Below the pieces are notes generated by a model. That model was not told the origin of the DNA and did not search any database. It worked only from the letters and a program-made list of their open reading frames with translations. A DNA stretch of 64,000 nucleotides from Halomonas sp. SpR1 (GTDB lineage: Bacteria > Pseudomonadota > Gammaproteobacteria > Pseudomonadales > Halomonadaceae), in contig NZ_JAUAMB010000020.1 of assembly GCF_031010175.1 (NCBI RefSeq), positions 21,347-85,346 of the forward strand. The letters are read 5' to 3'. The translations under genes and the position numbers were made by a program. This document shows positions 1 through 11,246 of the stretch, one piece after another (the first letter of the stretch is position 1; every line of letters starts with the position of its first letter).

Positions 1-910
1 GCTTGAACGGATCGTCTTTATCCTTGGCTTTATCAACAAAGCGCTGGATGTTCTCTTCGGAGTCTTCGCCGATTTCGTCAAGCATGGCTAGAACAGCTTC
101 GTTGGCGCCGCCGTGAGCGGGGCCCCAAAGTGCCGCAATACCTGCGCTAATACAGGCAAATGGGTTGGCTCCCGTAGAACCTGCCAGGCGTACCGTCGAG
201 GTGGAGGCGTTCTGCTCGTGATCCGCATGCAGCATAAAGATGCGGTCCATGGCTTTCGCGTATACCGGGTTGATTTTGTACTCTTCGCACGGATTGCTGA
301 ACATCATGTAGAGGAAGTTCTCTGCATAGCTCAGGTCGTTGCGCGGATAGTTGAACGGCTGACCCACATTGTACTTGTGCGACATGGCCGCCAGCGTCGG
401 CATTTTGGCAATCAAGCGGATTGCGCTGATGACACGATCTTCTTCTTGAGTGATGTCCATGTGGTCGTGATAGAAGGCCGCTAAGCCGCCTACTACGCCA
501 CACAAAATAGACATCGGATGCGCATCGCGGCGGAACCCTTTAAAGAAGTTATTGATTTGATCGTGAACCATGGTGTGGTTACGAATGCGCGATTCAAAAT
601 CCGCGTATTGCTCGTCGTTGGGGAGCTCACCAAATAGCAGGGTGTAGCATACCTCCACGAAATTAGACTCTTTGGCCAACTGATCAATGGGGTAACCGCG
701 GTGAAGCAGTACGCCCTTGCCACCATCAATATAGGTGATAGCAGACTGGCAGGAAGAGGTGGCCATGAAGCCGGGGTCGTAGGTGAACAGGCCTTCGGCG
801 CCTAAGCCGCGTACGTCGATGACGTCGGGGCCTAGTGTGCCGGAATACATGGGTAGCTCGATCGATTTATCCAGACCGTCTACCGTCAATGTCGCTTTCC
901 TGTCAGCCAT
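1..910 (-). CDS. gltA: Citrate synthase (type II, GltA), C-terminus cut by window edge
   Basis: Condenses oxaloacetate and acetyl-CoA to citrate, the first step of the TCA cycle, in the cytoplasm. I translated the minus frame from ATG at 910 ([12 protein letters not shown]) and it stays open to the window edge, about 303 of an expected roughly 428 residues. It shows the hexameric type II features [10 protein letters not shown] and [10 protein letters not shown], which carry two of the conserved histidines; the last catalytic residues lie outside the window. AAGGAGG sits just upstream of the ATG. A good sigma-70 promoter (987-1014) precedes it. It is divergent from the sdh-suc operon, as in Pseudomonas relatives. 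Confidence 0.97.
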   Translation of the reverse strand, partial: MADRKATLTVDGLDKSIELPMYSGTLGPDVIDVRGLGAEGLFTYDPGFMATSSCQSAITYIDGGKGVLLHRGYPIDQLAKESNFVEVCYTLLFGELPNDEQYADFESRIRNHTMVHDQINNFFKGFRRDAHPMSILCGVVGGLAAFYHDHMDITQEEDRVISAIRLIAKMPTLAAMSHKYNVGQPFNYPRNDLSYAENFLYMMFSNPCEEYKINPVYAKAMDRIFMLHADHEQNASTSTVRLAGSTGANPFACISAGIAALWGPAHGGANEAVLAMLDEIGEDSEENIQRFVDKAKDKDDPFK

Positions 911-986
911 GCTGGCCTCCTTTCGAATTCGGGTTGGGACGTTAAAGTCATTGCTGCGCATACCGCGCCGGCGAAAAGGCTCGCCC

Positions 987-1014
987 ACTATAGAAGCGTG
1001 CGACATTTTGTCAA
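987..1014 (-). promoter_or_regulatory. Sigma-70 promoter of gltA
   Basis: On the minus strand TTGACA (1014-1009) is followed after 16 nt by TATAGT (992-987), a near-consensus vegetative promoter about 75 nt upstream of the gltA start. Seen directly; activity is inferred. Confidence 0.7.
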
Positions 1015-1254
1015 TTAGCCTAAGCGCTAGCTGCGGGTTGTACAAGTATTGTTGTTGTGGGTAATTTTTGTATAGAATTATGGGCGTGCAGTGTAGCAAG
1101 CCGCCAGAGATTTTTGGCCTGCATACTAACATAATTTGTTAACAGGCTTATCAAGCTGCTAGTCTCTTGCCACTATAACCATGCTGCAGCGCAAAATCGA
1201 CTCGAGATGAAGATAATTTTCTTGCACCATAGTCGAGTTAGGCCTGAGTTCGGT

Positions 1255-1283
1255 TTGTAAGCGAGGGCGAAGGTTCTTATAAT
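1255..1283 (+). promoter_or_regulatory. Sigma-70 promoter of the sdh-suc operon
   Basis: TTGTAA (1255-1260), a 17-nt spacer and a perfect TATAAT (1278-1283). It would start transcription near 1290 and leave a leader of about 110-125 nt before sdhC. Confidence 0.7.
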
Positions 1284-1402
1284 CTACGGCGCGCGACCGG
1301 CAGGTAGTAGGTCGTGCCCAACTTGGCAACGGCCGAGCCCCTTCCCGAAACCACCGCCCGCTCGGGCTATGCCCGACCTGTCTCAGAGCGGACCAAGAGA
1401 GT

Positions 1403-1792
1403 GTGTACAAAGCCGTGAATAGTAAACGACCCGTAAACCTAGACCTTTCCACCATACATTTTCCACTGCCAGCGCTGACCTCGATTACCCACCGCATCAC
1501 GGGTGTCATCCTGTTCGTTGGCCTGATTTTCGCTTTTTGGGCGCTGGGCAAATCCTTGTCATCTCCTGCGGGTTTCGACGCCGTTAGCGATGCACTGGCC
1601 AATAATTTTTTGGCTAAGTTGATTGCTTGGGGGCTGTTGTCCGCACTGGCATTTCACTTTGTAGCAGGTATCAAGCACCTGCTGATGGATGCCGACATAG
1701 GGGTAACCCTTGAGGGCGGCGTTAAAAAAGCGCAGATCACTGTCGTGGTCAGCGCCGTTCTGATTATTCTGGCAGGAGTTTGGGTATGGTAA
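1403..1792 (+). CDS. sdhC: Succinate dehydrogenase cytochrome b556 subunit SdhC
   Basis: Membrane anchor subunit of respiratory complex II, which with SdhD binds heme b and ubiquinone in the inner membrane. 129 aa with three hydrophobic helices. SITHRITG matches the conserved S/H/R quinone-site segment of SdhC, and the His of ALAFHFVAGIKH is the expected heme-side region. Two GTG codons are possible starts: 1403, and 1415, whose product begins VNSKRPVNLDL. The second fits the usual family N-terminus better, but neither has a strong ribosome-binding site, so I give the longer frame. It overlaps sdhD by 7 nt, a sign of translational coupling. Confidence 0.93.
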   Translation: MYKAVNSKRPVNLDLSTIHFPLPALTSITHRITGVILFVGLIFAFWALGKSLSSPAGFDAVSDALANNFLAKLIAWGLLSALAFHFVAGIKHLLMDADIGVTLEGGVKKAQITVVVSAVLIILAGVWVW

Positions 1793-2133
1793 CTAACATT
1801 ACAAGTTTTGGCCGTAGTGGGCTGTCCGATTGGCTGATGCAGCGCGTTTCCGCTGTTATTTTGGCCCTCTACACGGTCTTTATCGTTGCCTTCCTGCTGT
1901 TTAACCCGAACCTCGATTATTACGCGTGGAGCAGTCTATTCAGCCAGACGTGGATGCGAATTTTCTCGCTGCTGGCCTTTATCGCCTTAGCGGCACACGC
2001 CTGGATCGGTCTGTGGACCGTGACCACCGACTATCTCAAGTCCACTCGCCTGCGCATGGGTGTCCAAGCTGTCATTCTCCTGGGCATTTTCGTGTACTTG
2101 GTGTGGGGCATTCAAATTTTGTGGGGAGCTTGA
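1786..2133 (+). CDS. sdhD: Succinate dehydrogenase membrane anchor subunit SdhD
   Basis: Second membrane anchor of succinate dehydrogenase, about 115 aa with three transmembrane helices. The sequence LSDWLMQRVSAVIL near the N-terminus and AHAWIGLWTVTTDYLK (helix II, His in the heme/quinone area) are typical of gammaproteobacterial SdhD. An in-frame TTG at 1780 is possible, but AGGAG at 1774-1778 is correctly spaced for the ATG at 1786. It lies between sdhC (overlapping) and sdhA (3-nt gap). Confidence 0.93.
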   Translation: MVTNITSFGRSGLSDWLMQRVSAVILALYTVFIVAFLLFNPNLDYYAWSSLFSQTWMRIFSLLAFIALAAHAWIGLWTVTTDYLKSTRLRMGVQAVILLGIFVYLVWGIQILWGA

Positions 2134-2136
2134 TAC

Positions 2137-3909
2137 ATGTCTAATCTGCGTAGCCTGACGTTTGACGCCATTATCATTGGTGGTGGCGGCTCCGGCCTGC
2201 GAGCCGCACTTGAGCTGGCGAAGTCCGGTAAAAAGACGGCCGTGTTATCAAAAGTGTTCCCGACACGCTCTCACACCGTTTCTGCTCAGGGTGGTATCAC
2301 CTGTGCCATCGCGTCCGATGACCCGAACGATGACTGGCGCTGGCACATGTACGACACCGTTAAAGGCGGCGACTATATCGCTGACCAGGATGCGGCAGAG
2401 TATATGTGTTCAGAAGGCCCGAAAGCGGTATTTGAGCTCGAACATATGGGCCTGCCGTTCTCGCGTTTAGATAATGGCCGTATCTATCAGCGCCCGTTTG
2501 GTGGCCAGTCGAAGAACTTTGGTGAAGGCGGCCAGGCAGCACGTACTTGTGCAGCGGCTGACCGTACCGGCCACGCGCTACTGCACACGCTTTATCAGAA
2601 CAACCTGAAGAACAACACCGTTTTCCTGAACGAGTGGTACGCGGTTGATCTGGTTAAAAACGCCAGCGGTGACGTGGTCGGCTGTATTGCCATGTGTATC
2701 GAAACCGGCGAAGTGGTGCACGTTAAATCCAAGGCCACGGTACTGGCCACCGGCGGAGCCGGGCGTATTTACGCCTCTACGACCAATGCGTTGATCAACA
2801 CCGGTGACGGCATTGGCATGGCGCTGCGTGCGGGCTTCCCGATGCAGGATATGGAAATGTGGCAGTTCCACCCGACCGGTATCTACGGTGCGGGCACGCT
2901 GGTCACAGAAGGCTGCCGCGGTGAGGGTGGCTACCTGATCAATAAAGATGGCGAGCGCTTTATGGAGCGTTATGCGCCCAACGCCAAAGACTTGGCGGGC
3001 CGTGACGTTGTCGCCCGATCTATGGTCATGGAAATTCTGGAAGGCCGTGGCTGTGGCGAAAAGGGCGACCACGTCTTCCTGAAGCTCGATCACCTGGGTG
3101 AAGAAGTACTTGGCAAGCGCCTACCCGGTATCGTTGAGCTTTCTAAGACCTTTGCGCATATCGATCCAGCGAAAGATCCGATCCCGGTTGTACCGACCTG
3201 TCACTACATGATGGGCGGTATTCCGACCAACATTCATGGCCAGGCGATTACCATGGATGAAAGCGGTAACGATCATATCGTTAACGGTCTGTTTGCCTGT
3301 GGTGAAGCGGCCTGTGTATCGGTTCACGGTGCCAACCGCTTGGGCGGTAACTCGCTGCTGGATCTGGTAGTCTTTGGCCGCGCAGCCGGCATGTTTATCG
3401 AAGGTGCGCTGAACGAAGGCATTGAGTACCTGGACGCTTCCGAGTCTGACATTGAGTCGGCCATGAAGCGGATCACACGCTGGAACGAGTCGGAAGGTGG
3501 CGAAAGCATTCCTGCGCTCAAGGCTGAGCTTCAGGACATCATGCAGACCTCCTTCGGCGTATTCCGTGAAGAGAAAAACATGCTGGAAGGCGTCGATAAG
3601 CTAGCGCTGCTGCGTGAGCGCATCGCCAATGCTCACCTGCCGGACAAGTCCAATGCTTTCAACACTGCCCGCGTAGAAGCGCTTGAGCTGGATAACTTGA
3701 TGGAAGTGGCTGAAGCGACGGCGATCGCTGCCCTTGAGCGTAAAGAGAGCCGTGGCGCCCACTCGCGCTACGACTATCCAGACCGTGATGACGTCAACTG
3801 GCTGAAGCACTCGCTGTTCTTCCCGGCGACGAAAGAGCTGAAAAAACGCGACGTTAACTTCAAGCCGAAAACTGTTGATACGTTCGAGCCTAAGGTTCGT
3901 ACCTACTAA
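2137..3909 (+). CDS. sdhA: Succinate dehydrogenase flavoprotein subunit SdhA
   Basis: Catalytic subunit that oxidises succinate to fumarate using covalently bound FAD. 590 aa, the usual length. The N-terminal dinucleotide fold is [15 protein letters not shown], the flavinylated His lies in [11 protein letters not shown], substrate-binding segments are [11 protein letters not shown] and TEGCRGEGG, and [19 protein letters not shown] closes the active site. C-terminus ends RTY, as in homologues. Part of the sdhCDAB operon with tight spacing. Confidence 0.98.
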   Translation: MSNLRSLTFDAIIIGGGGSGLRAALELAKSGKKTAVLSKVFPTRSHTVSAQGGITCAIASDDPNDDWRWHMYDTVKGGDYIADQDAAEYMCSEGPKAVFELEHMGLPFSRLDNGRIYQRPFGGQSKNFGEGGQAARTCAAADRTGHALLHTLYQNNLKNNTVFLNEWYAVDLVKNASGDVVGCIAMCIETGEVVHVKSKATVLATGGAGRIYASTTNALINTGDGIGMALRAGFPMQDMEMWQFHPTGIYGAGTLVTEGCRGEGGYLINKDGERFMERYAPNAKDLAGRDVVARSMVMEILEGRGCGEKGDHVFLKLDHLGEEVLGKRLPGIVELSKTFAHIDPAKDPIPVVPTCHYMMGGIPTNIHGQAITMDESGNDHIVNGLFACGEAACVSVHGANRLGGNSLLDLVVFGRAAGMFIEGALNEGIEYLDASESDIESAMKRITRWNESEGGESIPALKAELQDIMQTSFGVFREEKNMLEGVDKLALLRERIANAHLPDKSNAFNTARVEALELDNLMEVAEATAIAALERKESRGAHSRYDYPDRDDVNWLKHSLFFPATKELKKRDVNFKPKTVDTFEPKVRTY

Positions 3910-3936
3910 ACGCCGCATAGACGAGAGGGAGTCACT

Positions 3937-4647
3937 ATGTCCAATCTTCAGGTATCCGTATACCGCTACAATCCGGAAACCGACTCCGCACCTTACATGC
4001 AGGAGTTTCAGGTCGATACCAAAGGCCGCGATGTAATGGTGCTGGATGTTCTTCATATGATGAAAGAACAAGACAGCGGGCTAGCATATCGTCGCAGTTG
4101 CCGCGAAGGCGTCTGCGGTTCTGACGGCATGAACATGAACGGCAAAAACGGCTTGGCGTGTATCACGCCGCTGTCAGACGTTGTCAAAAACAACAAGCTG
4201 ATCCTGCGCCCGCTGCCAGGCTTGCCGGTTATTCGCGATATGGTCGTCGATATGGGGCTGTTCTATAAGCAGTACGAGCGTATTCAGCCGTACCTGCAGA
4301 ACGATACGCCCGCGCCGGCTATTGAGCGTCTGCAGTCGCCGGAGGAACGCGACAAGCTAGATGGCCTGTATGAGTGTATTCTGTGTGCCTGCTGTTCAAC
4401 GTCTTGCCCGTCGTTCTGGTGGAACCCAGAGAAGTTTGTGGGCCCAGCAGGGCTGCTGCAATCTTACCGCTTCTTGGCCGATTCGCGTGATACCGCCACC
4501 CGTGAGCGGTTGAGCAACCTGGAAGATCCGTTCTCGGTGTTTCGCTGCCGTGGCATCATGAACTGCGTAGCGGTTTGTCCGAAAGGGCTTAATCCTACTC
4601 GGGCGATTGGTAAAATTCGCGAAATGCTACTTGCTGATGCTACCTAA
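3937..4647 (+). CDS. sdhB: Succinate dehydrogenase iron-sulfur subunit SdhB
   Basis: Electron-transfer subunit linking SdhA flavin to the membrane quinone site. 236 aa. The N-terminal ferredoxin domain has the [2Fe-2S] ligands in SCREGVCGSDGMNMNG and the following LAC. The C-terminal domain has CILCACCSTSCP and CRGIMNCVAVCPKGLNP for the [4Fe-4S] and [3Fe-4S] clusters. A GAGAGGGAG ribosome-binding region precedes ATG 3937. Last gene before the long sdhB-sucA spacer. Confidence 0.98.
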   Translation: MSNLQVSVYRYNPETDSAPYMQEFQVDTKGRDVMVLDVLHMMKEQDSGLAYRRSCREGVCGSDGMNMNGKNGLACITPLSDVVKNNKLILRPLPGLPVIRDMVVDMGLFYKQYERIQPYLQNDTPAPAIERLQSPEERDKLDGLYECILCACCSTSCPSFWWNPEKFVGPAGLLQSYRFLADSRDTATRERLSNLEDPFSVFRCRGIMNCVAVCPKGLNPTRAIGKIREMLLADAT

Positions 4648-5035
4648 GCCTATGAGATATTTGTAAAAAAGCGCATGCCACTTAAGTTGGGCAATAATGC
4701 CACTTAAATCATGGCGCTAGGCTTGTTATCATAGGGTTTGTCACGCGGTGCGGCGTCACGTCGCACCGCTGGTCAGACAAGTTTGAAAGCCGGTGCCTGA
4801 GGTACCGGCTTTCGAGCATGAACTGAAGACGAAACACAGTATGACCGCTAGAAACACTGAATGATCGCTAGATGTGGCATGAAGTGCTAGATGATGAATA
4901 GCTAGACGAACAGGGTTTCCGGCCGTTGGCCGGCGCCGCCGGCAAATGTCCCGCCCCGCCGGCAGGGCAATAGCGATGTCGCCGCACCTTTGCGACGATA
5001 CCGATACCACCCCATCAGTGCAGGGTGACCGAGAG
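4648..5035 (+). other. sdhB-sucA spacer with two hairpins and GCTAGA repeats
   Basis: 388 nt with no gene. Hairpin 1 (4745-4769) pairs GCGGTGCG with CGCACCGC. Hairpin 2 (4785-4813) is a 13-bp stem, one G-T wobble, starting GAAAGCCGGT with a TGA loop. Neither has a U-tract, so they look more like transcript-stabilising or processing structures than intrinsic terminators. Downstream, GCTAGA occurs four times (4847, 4867, 4886, 4901), and a GC-rich GCCGGC-type stretch lies at about 4919-4975, just before sucA. Confidence 0.6.
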
Positions 5036-7870
5036 ATGCAACAAGGCATAATGGAGTTGATGTGGCGTTCCTCTCACGTTAGTGGCGGCAATGTTCACTA
5101 CGTGGAAGCGCTTTACGAGCAGTACCTCGCCGATCCTGAGTCTGTCCCTGACGAATGGCGCAGCTATTTTGACCAGTTGCCGCGCCCCGAGGGCAGTGCC
5201 TCCCACGATGTACCACTAAGCCCAGTCCGTGATCAGTTCTACCAGTTGGGGCGCGAAAGTCGTCCGGGCCGTGTAGTCGCCGCTGCCGATAGCGGTGAAA
5301 ACAAGAAGCAGGTAAAAGTCCTGCAGCTGATTAACGCTTACCGCTTCCGTGGCCATCAAAAGGCCAATATTGACCCGCTAGGACTGCGTAATCCTACCCC
5401 CGTCCCCGATCTCGATCTGTCCTTTCATCAGCTCTCAAAAGCTGATCTGGACACCGAGTTCCAAACCGGTTCTTTCTTTTTAGGCATCGACAAAGCGCCA
5501 CTGCGCGACATCGTGGATGCGTTGGAGCGCACTTACTGCCGCTCCATCGGCTGCGAGATCATGCATATCGTCGATACCGAAGAGAAGCGCTGGTTGCAGC
5601 GGCGTTTTGAGTCGGTACGCAGTGCGCCTGATTTCAGCCCTGATGTGCGTAAGCACGTGCTGGAGCGTTTGACGGCCGCCGAAGGTTTGGAGAATTACCT
5701 GGCATCCAAGTATCCAGGTACCAAGCGTTTTGGTCTGGAAGGTGGTGAGTCATTTGTGCCGATGATGGACGAACTTATCCAGCGTGCCGGCGGTTATGGC
5801 ACCAAGGAAGTGGTCATCGGTATGGCGCACCGTGGGCGACTCAATCTGTTGGTCAATATTTTGGGTAAAAACCCAGCTGACTTGATCGATGAGTTCGACG
5901 GCAAGAAAGTCATCGAGCGCGGCTCAGGCGATGTGAAATATCACCAGGGTTTCAGTTCAAACGTCATGTCCCCGGGCGGTGAAGTCCATTTGGCGATGTC
6001 GTTTAACCCGTCGCACCTGGAAATTGTCGCACCTGTCGTAGAGGGTTCGGTGCGTGCCCGCCAGGATCGCCGTAACGACGAAGAGGGCAGCAAAGTGCTG
6101 CCGATCAACGTCCACGGCGACGCGGCGTTTGCCGGTCAAGGTGTGGTGATGGAGACATTCCAGATGTCCCAGACCCGTGCTTATAAAACCGGTGGCACTG
6201 TCCACATTGTGATTAACAACCAAGTGGGCTTTACCACCTCGCATCCGCTGGATGCGCGCTCTACCGAGTACTGCACTGATATTGCCAAGATGGTTCAAGC
6301 GCCTATTTTTCATGTTAATGGCGATGACCCAGACGCAGTGCTACACGCCACCCAAGTCGCTCTCGACTATCGCCAGCAGTTCAAGAAGGACGTGGTGATT
6401 GATCTCGTTTGCTACCGTCGTCGTGGCCATAACGAAGCTGACGAGCCGTCAGGCACGCAGCCGATGATGTACGCCAAGATCAAAGATCATCCTTCTGCGC
6501 GTTCGCTATATGCCAAGCGCTTGGTTGAGCAAGGCGTGCTCTCCGAAGAAGACGCCAAAGCGATGGTCGAAACCTATCGTGATGATCTGGTGGCAGGCAA
6601 CCACGTTGCCAATGCTCTGGTGCAAGAGCCCAACGCTTCGCTGTTCGTTGACTGGGCGCCTTACCTGGGCCACGAATGGTCTGGCGATGCCGACACGACC
6701 TTTGATATGAAGCGTCTGCAGCAGCTAGCGGCGCGCATGTGCGAGGTGCCGGATGGCGTCGAAGTACAGCGCCAAGTGGCCAAGATTTATGAAGACCGGC
6801 GTAAAATGCAGGCCGGTGGCTTGGGGCTTAACTGGGGCTTTGCGGAAACGCTGGCCTACGCCACGCTGCTTGATCAAGGCCACCCAATCCGAATTACCGG
6901 GCAAGACGTGGGACGCGGTACGTTCTCCCACCGTCATGCGGTGGTGCATAACCAGAAAGACGGCACTACCTATGTGCCACTACAGAACATGGCCGATGGT
7001 CAGCCGCGTTTCACTATCCACGACTCCTTCTTGTCAGAAGAAGCCGTGCTGGCGTTTGAGTATGGCTACTCAACCACCGCGCCAAATGATTTGGTGATTT
7101 GGGAAGCCCAGTTTGGTGACTTCTTCAACGGCGCCCAGGTAGTCGTGGATCAGTTCATCTCCTCAGGTGAAACCAAGTGGGGCCGGGTGTGTGGTTTAAC
7201 CATGCTGTTGCCACACGGCTATGAAGGCCAGGGGCCTGAGCACTCTTCGGCGCGCTTGGAGCGCTTCCTGCAAATGTGTGCTGAACACAATATGCAGGTC
7301 TGTGTACCCACCACGCCCGGGCAGATTTACCATCTACTGCGTCGTCAGGTGATTCGTCCGCTGCGGAAGCCGCTGGTGGTAATGACACCTAAATCGCTGC
7401 TGCGTCATAAAGAAGCGACGTCGAGCCTTGAAGATCTGGCCCACGGCAAGTTCCACATGGTGCTCGCCGACCAGGCAGATCTCGCGCCGGAGAAGGTCAC
7501 CCGCGTTGTGCTATGTGCTGGCAAGGTCTACTACGACTTAGCCGCGTGGCGCGCTGAGAATGAGCGTCATGACACGGCAATTGTACGTCTTGAACAGCTC
7601 TACCCCTTCCCGAAAGAAGAGCTTCTGGAAGCGCTGCAAGACTATACCAGCGTAGAGGATATTGTGTGGTGCCAGGAAGAGCCGCTCAATCAGGGGGCTT
7701 GGTACTCCAGTCAGCACAATATGCGTGCAGTGGCCGATATGATTAAAGATGGCCTCGGTCGCGAGTTGAAATTTGCCGGACGTCCTGCCTCTGCTGCCCC
7801 AGCAGCTGGCTATATGTCCGTCCACACTGAACAGCAGCGCCAGCTGGTGGAAGACGCTTTTAATTTATAA
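5036..7870 (+). CDS. sucA: 2-oxoglutarate dehydrogenase E1 component
   Basis: Thiamine-diphosphate E1 subunit that decarboxylates 2-oxoglutarate and transfers the succinyl group to the lipoyl arm of SucB. The frame is open from 4946, but homologues begin MQQGIMELMWRSSHVSGG, so I choose ATG 5036 (944 aa, normal size) with GAGAG directly upstream. Visible signatures are the N-terminal YVEALYEQYL dock, GMAHRGRLNLL and NPSHLEIV in the ThDP region, HGDAAFAGQGVV, RRGHNEADEP, and the transketolase-like C-terminal half beginning at GQDVGRGTFSHRHAVV. Followed by sucB after 38 nt. Confidence 0.97.
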   Translation: MQQGIMELMWRSSHVSGGNVHYVEALYEQYLADPESVPDEWRSYFDQLPRPEGSASHDVPLSPVRDQFYQLGRESRPGRVVAAADSGENKKQVKVLQLINAYRFRGHQKANIDPLGLRNPTPVPDLDLSFHQLSKADLDTEFQTGSFFLGIDKAPLRDIVDALERTYCRSIGCEIMHIVDTEEKRWLQRRFESVRSAPDFSPDVRKHVLERLTAAEGLENYLASKYPGTKRFGLEGGESFVPMMDELIQRAGGYGTKEVVIGMAHRGRLNLLVNILGKNPADLIDEFDGKKVIERGSGDVKYHQGFSSNVMSPGGEVHLAMSFNPSHLEIVAPVVEGSVRARQDRRNDEEGSKVLPINVHGDAAFAGQGVVMETFQMSQTRAYKTGGTVHIVINNQVGFTTSHPLDARSTEYCTDIAKMVQAPIFHVNGDDPDAVLHATQVALDYRQQFKKDVVIDLVCYRRRGHNEADEPSGTQPMMYAKIKDHPSARSLYAKRLVEQGVLSEEDAKAMVETYRDDLVAGNHVANALVQEPNASLFVDWAPYLGHEWSGDADTTFDMKRLQQLAARMCEVPDGVEVQRQVAKIYEDRRKMQAGGLGLNWGFAETLAYATLLDQGHPIRITGQDVGRGTFSHRHAVVHNQKDGTTYVPLQNMADGQPRFTIHDSFLSEEAVLAFEYGYSTTAPNDLVIWEAQFGDFFNGAQVVVDQFISSGETKWGRVCGLTMLLPHGYEGQGPEHSSARLERFLQMCAEHNMQVCVPTTPGQIYHLLRRQVIRPLRKPLVVMTPKSLLRHKEATSSLEDLAHGKFHMVLADQADLAPEKVTRVVLCAGKVYYDLAAWRAENERHDTAIVRLEQLYPFPKEELLEALQDYTSVEDIVWCQEEPLNQGAWYSSQHNMRAVADMIKDGLGRELKFAGRPASAAPAAGYMSVHTEQQRQLVEDAFNL

Positions 7871-7908
7871 GCGGCCACTGGATTTAGAGAACACATAAGG
7901 GAAACGAC

Positions 7909-9492
7909 ATGGCTACTGAGATCAAAGCGCCAACCTTTCCGGAATCCGTTGCCGAAGGCACAGTGGCGGCGTGGCATAAAAAGCCGGGTGACAGCGTTGA
8001 GCGTGACGAGCTGATTGTTGAGATCGAAACCGACAAAGTGGTGCTAGAAGTCGTCGCACCGGAAGCGGGTACCCTGACCGACGTGATGGCCGAAGAGGGC
8101 GATACCGTTCAGTCAGAGCAGGTGCTGGGCAAAATCGGTGAAGGCAGCGCGTCTGGCGACAGCAGCAAGAAAGAAGAGAAATCTTCTGGCGATGACAGCG
8201 CTGAAAAATCTGAAGAGAAATCTGAAGGCAAGAAAGAAGAGAAAAAAGCCAGCGGTGGCGGCAAGCAGCATGATGTAAAAGCCCCCAGCTTCCCTGAGTC
8301 GATTCAGGAAGGCACCGTGGCTACCTGGCACAAAAAAGTCGGCGAAGCGGTCAAGCGCGATGACGTGCTGGCCGATATCGAAACCGACAAGGTTGTGCTG
8401 GAAGTCGTGGCACCGGCCGATGGCGCCCTGGCTGAAATTAAAGCCGAAGAGGGTAGCCAGGTGGAATCTGAAGCCATCCTTGCGACCTTCACCGAAGGCG
8501 CGGGTGGCGACAGCGGTGACGATAGCGGCAGCGAATCAGCGTCCGCAAAAGCAGACAGCAGCGATGACGATGGCGCCGATGAGAAAGTGGGCGACAAGAT
8601 CCTCGCCCCGGCTGCGCGTAAAATGGTTGCCGAGCATGATCTGGATGTTGCCAAGATTGAGGGCACCGGCAAAGGTGGCCGCATCTTGAAGGAAGACGTT
8701 CAGAAAGCGGTTAAAGATGGTTCCGCCAAGAAAACTGCGAAAGCTGCTGCCGCACCGGCGAAATCAGCCGCTGCACCGGCTGCCGAAGGTGAGCGCGTCG
8801 AGAAGCGTGTTCCCATGAGCCGCCTGCGTCAAACCATCGCCAAGCGCTTGGTTCAAGCGCAGCAAACTGCGGCGATGCTGACCACGTACAACGAAGTGGA
8901 CATGACTGAAATCATGGCCCTGCGTGCGCAATACAAAGATACGTTCCTAAAAGCTCACGATATCAAGCTGGGCTTTATGGGCTTCTTTGTTAAAGCGGCT
9001 TCAGAAGCGCTCAAGCGTTATCCGGATGTGAACGCCTCCATCGACGGCACCGACATCGTCTATCACGGCTATCAGGATATCGGCGTTGCCGTATCCACCG
9101 ATCGTGGTCTGGTCGTGCCGGTACTGCGTGACACCGACAGCATGAAAATTGCTGACGTCGAGCGCACGATTGTTGATTTCGGCAAGCGTGGTCGTGACGG
9201 TAAGCTGGGCATGGACGACATGATCGGCGGCACCTTTACCATCACCAATGGCGGCACCTTCGGTTCCTTGATGTCGACCCCGATCATCAATCCGCCGCAA
9301 ACCGCTATCTTGGGCATGCACAAAATCCAGGATCGTCCGATGGCAATCAACGGCAAGGTCGAGATTCGCCCGATGATGTATCTGGCGCTCTCTTACGACC
9401 ACCGTATGATCGACGGCAAAGACGCCGTTCAATTCTTGGTCACTTTGAAAGAATTGCTGGAAGACCCGGCACGTCTGTTGCTGGATATCTAA
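7909..9492 (+). CDS. sucB: Dihydrolipoyl succinyltransferase (E2) with two lipoyl domains
   Basis: E2 core of the 2-oxoglutarate dehydrogenase complex: it carries the succinyl group on lipoyl-lysine and transfers it to CoA. 527 aa, longer than the roughly 405 aa of the E. coli enzyme, because the N-terminal lipoyl domain is duplicated. Domain 1 is residues 2-76 (ETDKVVLE, Lys43) and domain 2 about 122-196 (ETDKVVLE, Lys161), joined by Ser/Glu/Lys- and Asp-rich linkers. The E1/E3-binding domain starts near 232 ([16 protein letters not shown]), then an Ala/Pro linker and the catalytic domain ending SYDHRMIDG with its His and Asp. GGGAAA lies upstream of the ATG. Confidence 0.96.
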   Translation: MATEIKAPTFPESVAEGTVAAWHKKPGDSVERDELIVEIETDKVVLEVVAPEAGTLTDVMAEEGDTVQSEQVLGKIGEGSASGDSSKKEEKSSGDDSAEKSEEKSEGKKEEKKASGGGKQHDVKAPSFPESIQEGTVATWHKKVGEAVKRDDVLADIETDKVVLEVVAPADGALAEIKAEEGSQVESEAILATFTEGAGGDSGDDSGSESASAKADSSDDDGADEKVGDKILAPAARKMVAEHDLDVAKIEGTGKGGRILKEDVQKAVKDGSAKKTAKAAAAPAKSAAAPAAEGERVEKRVPMSRLRQTIAKRLVQAQQTAAMLTTYNEVDMTEIMALRAQYKDTFLKAHDIKLGFMGFFVKAASEALKRYPDVNASIDGTDIVYHGYQDIGVAVSTDRGLVVPVLRDTDSMKIADVERTIVDFGKRGRDGKLGMDDMIGGTFTITNGGTFGSLMSTPIINPPQTAILGMHKIQDRPMAINGKVEIRPMMYLALSYDHRMIDGKDAVQFLVTLKELLEDPARLLLDI

Positions 9493-9543
9493 AGCATAAG
9501 CGTCGTATTGATTGTAATAGTGATTGATTACGCTACGGCTTAA

Positions 9544-11067
<1,524 letters not shown>

Positions 11068-11086
11068 TTCAGTCAGCAACAACGAA

Positions 11087-11213
11087 GCGCCACCTTTTAA
11101 AGGTGGCGCAAACTTTCGGCTTTGTCTTAATCCACAAAGATCGAAAGAACGGGGGTGACCAGCTCTTTTAAGACCGTTCTTGTAAGACGGTTCTTAAAAG
11201 AAAACTGGTCACC
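11087..11213 (+). other. Two strong hairpins between lpd and sucC
   Basis: Hairpin A (11087-11109) is an almost perfect palindrome with GCGCCACC paired to GGTGGCGC. Hairpin B (11154-11213) is about 25 bp long: GGTGACCAG with CTGGTCACC, one internal mismatch zone, then TCTTTTAAGA with TCTTAAAAGA and CCGT with ACGG. Neither ends in a U-tract. They stand 33 nt upstream of sucC and could set mRNA processing or the relative level of sucCD; that role is inference. Confidence 0.65.
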
Positions 11214-11246
11214 GTTCGAGTCACATGCAACCAATGGCATGAATCG

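Larger units (their letters stand above)
911..1402. other. Divergent gltA/sdhC regulatory spacer (492 nt)
   Basis: No convincing gene. It holds the gltA promoter (987-1014) on one strand and the sdh promoter (1255-1283) on the other. A second, weaker plus-strand candidate is TTGTTG (1049-1054), 16 nt, TATAGA (1071-1076). The open frame on the minus strand that runs through sdhC is a shadow without family resemblance. Confidence 0.6.

Noticed and set aside
1159..1602. 147-codon minus-strand frame across the sdhC start
   Set aside because: Overlaps sdhC antisense and covers its promoter; no recognisable protein.
4785..4813. Hairpin after sdhB as an intrinsic terminator
   Set aside because: No U-tract on either strand, and the suc genes appear to depend on the same operon; kept as a structure of unknown role.
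4946..5035. N-terminal extension of sucA
   Set aside because: The 30 extra residues are not family-like and overlap GC-rich hairpin sequence; ATG 5036 fits homologues.
8304..8684. Minus-strand frame inside sucB
   Set aside because: Low-complexity Ser/Ala/Pro translation is the antisense of the charged lipoyl linkers.
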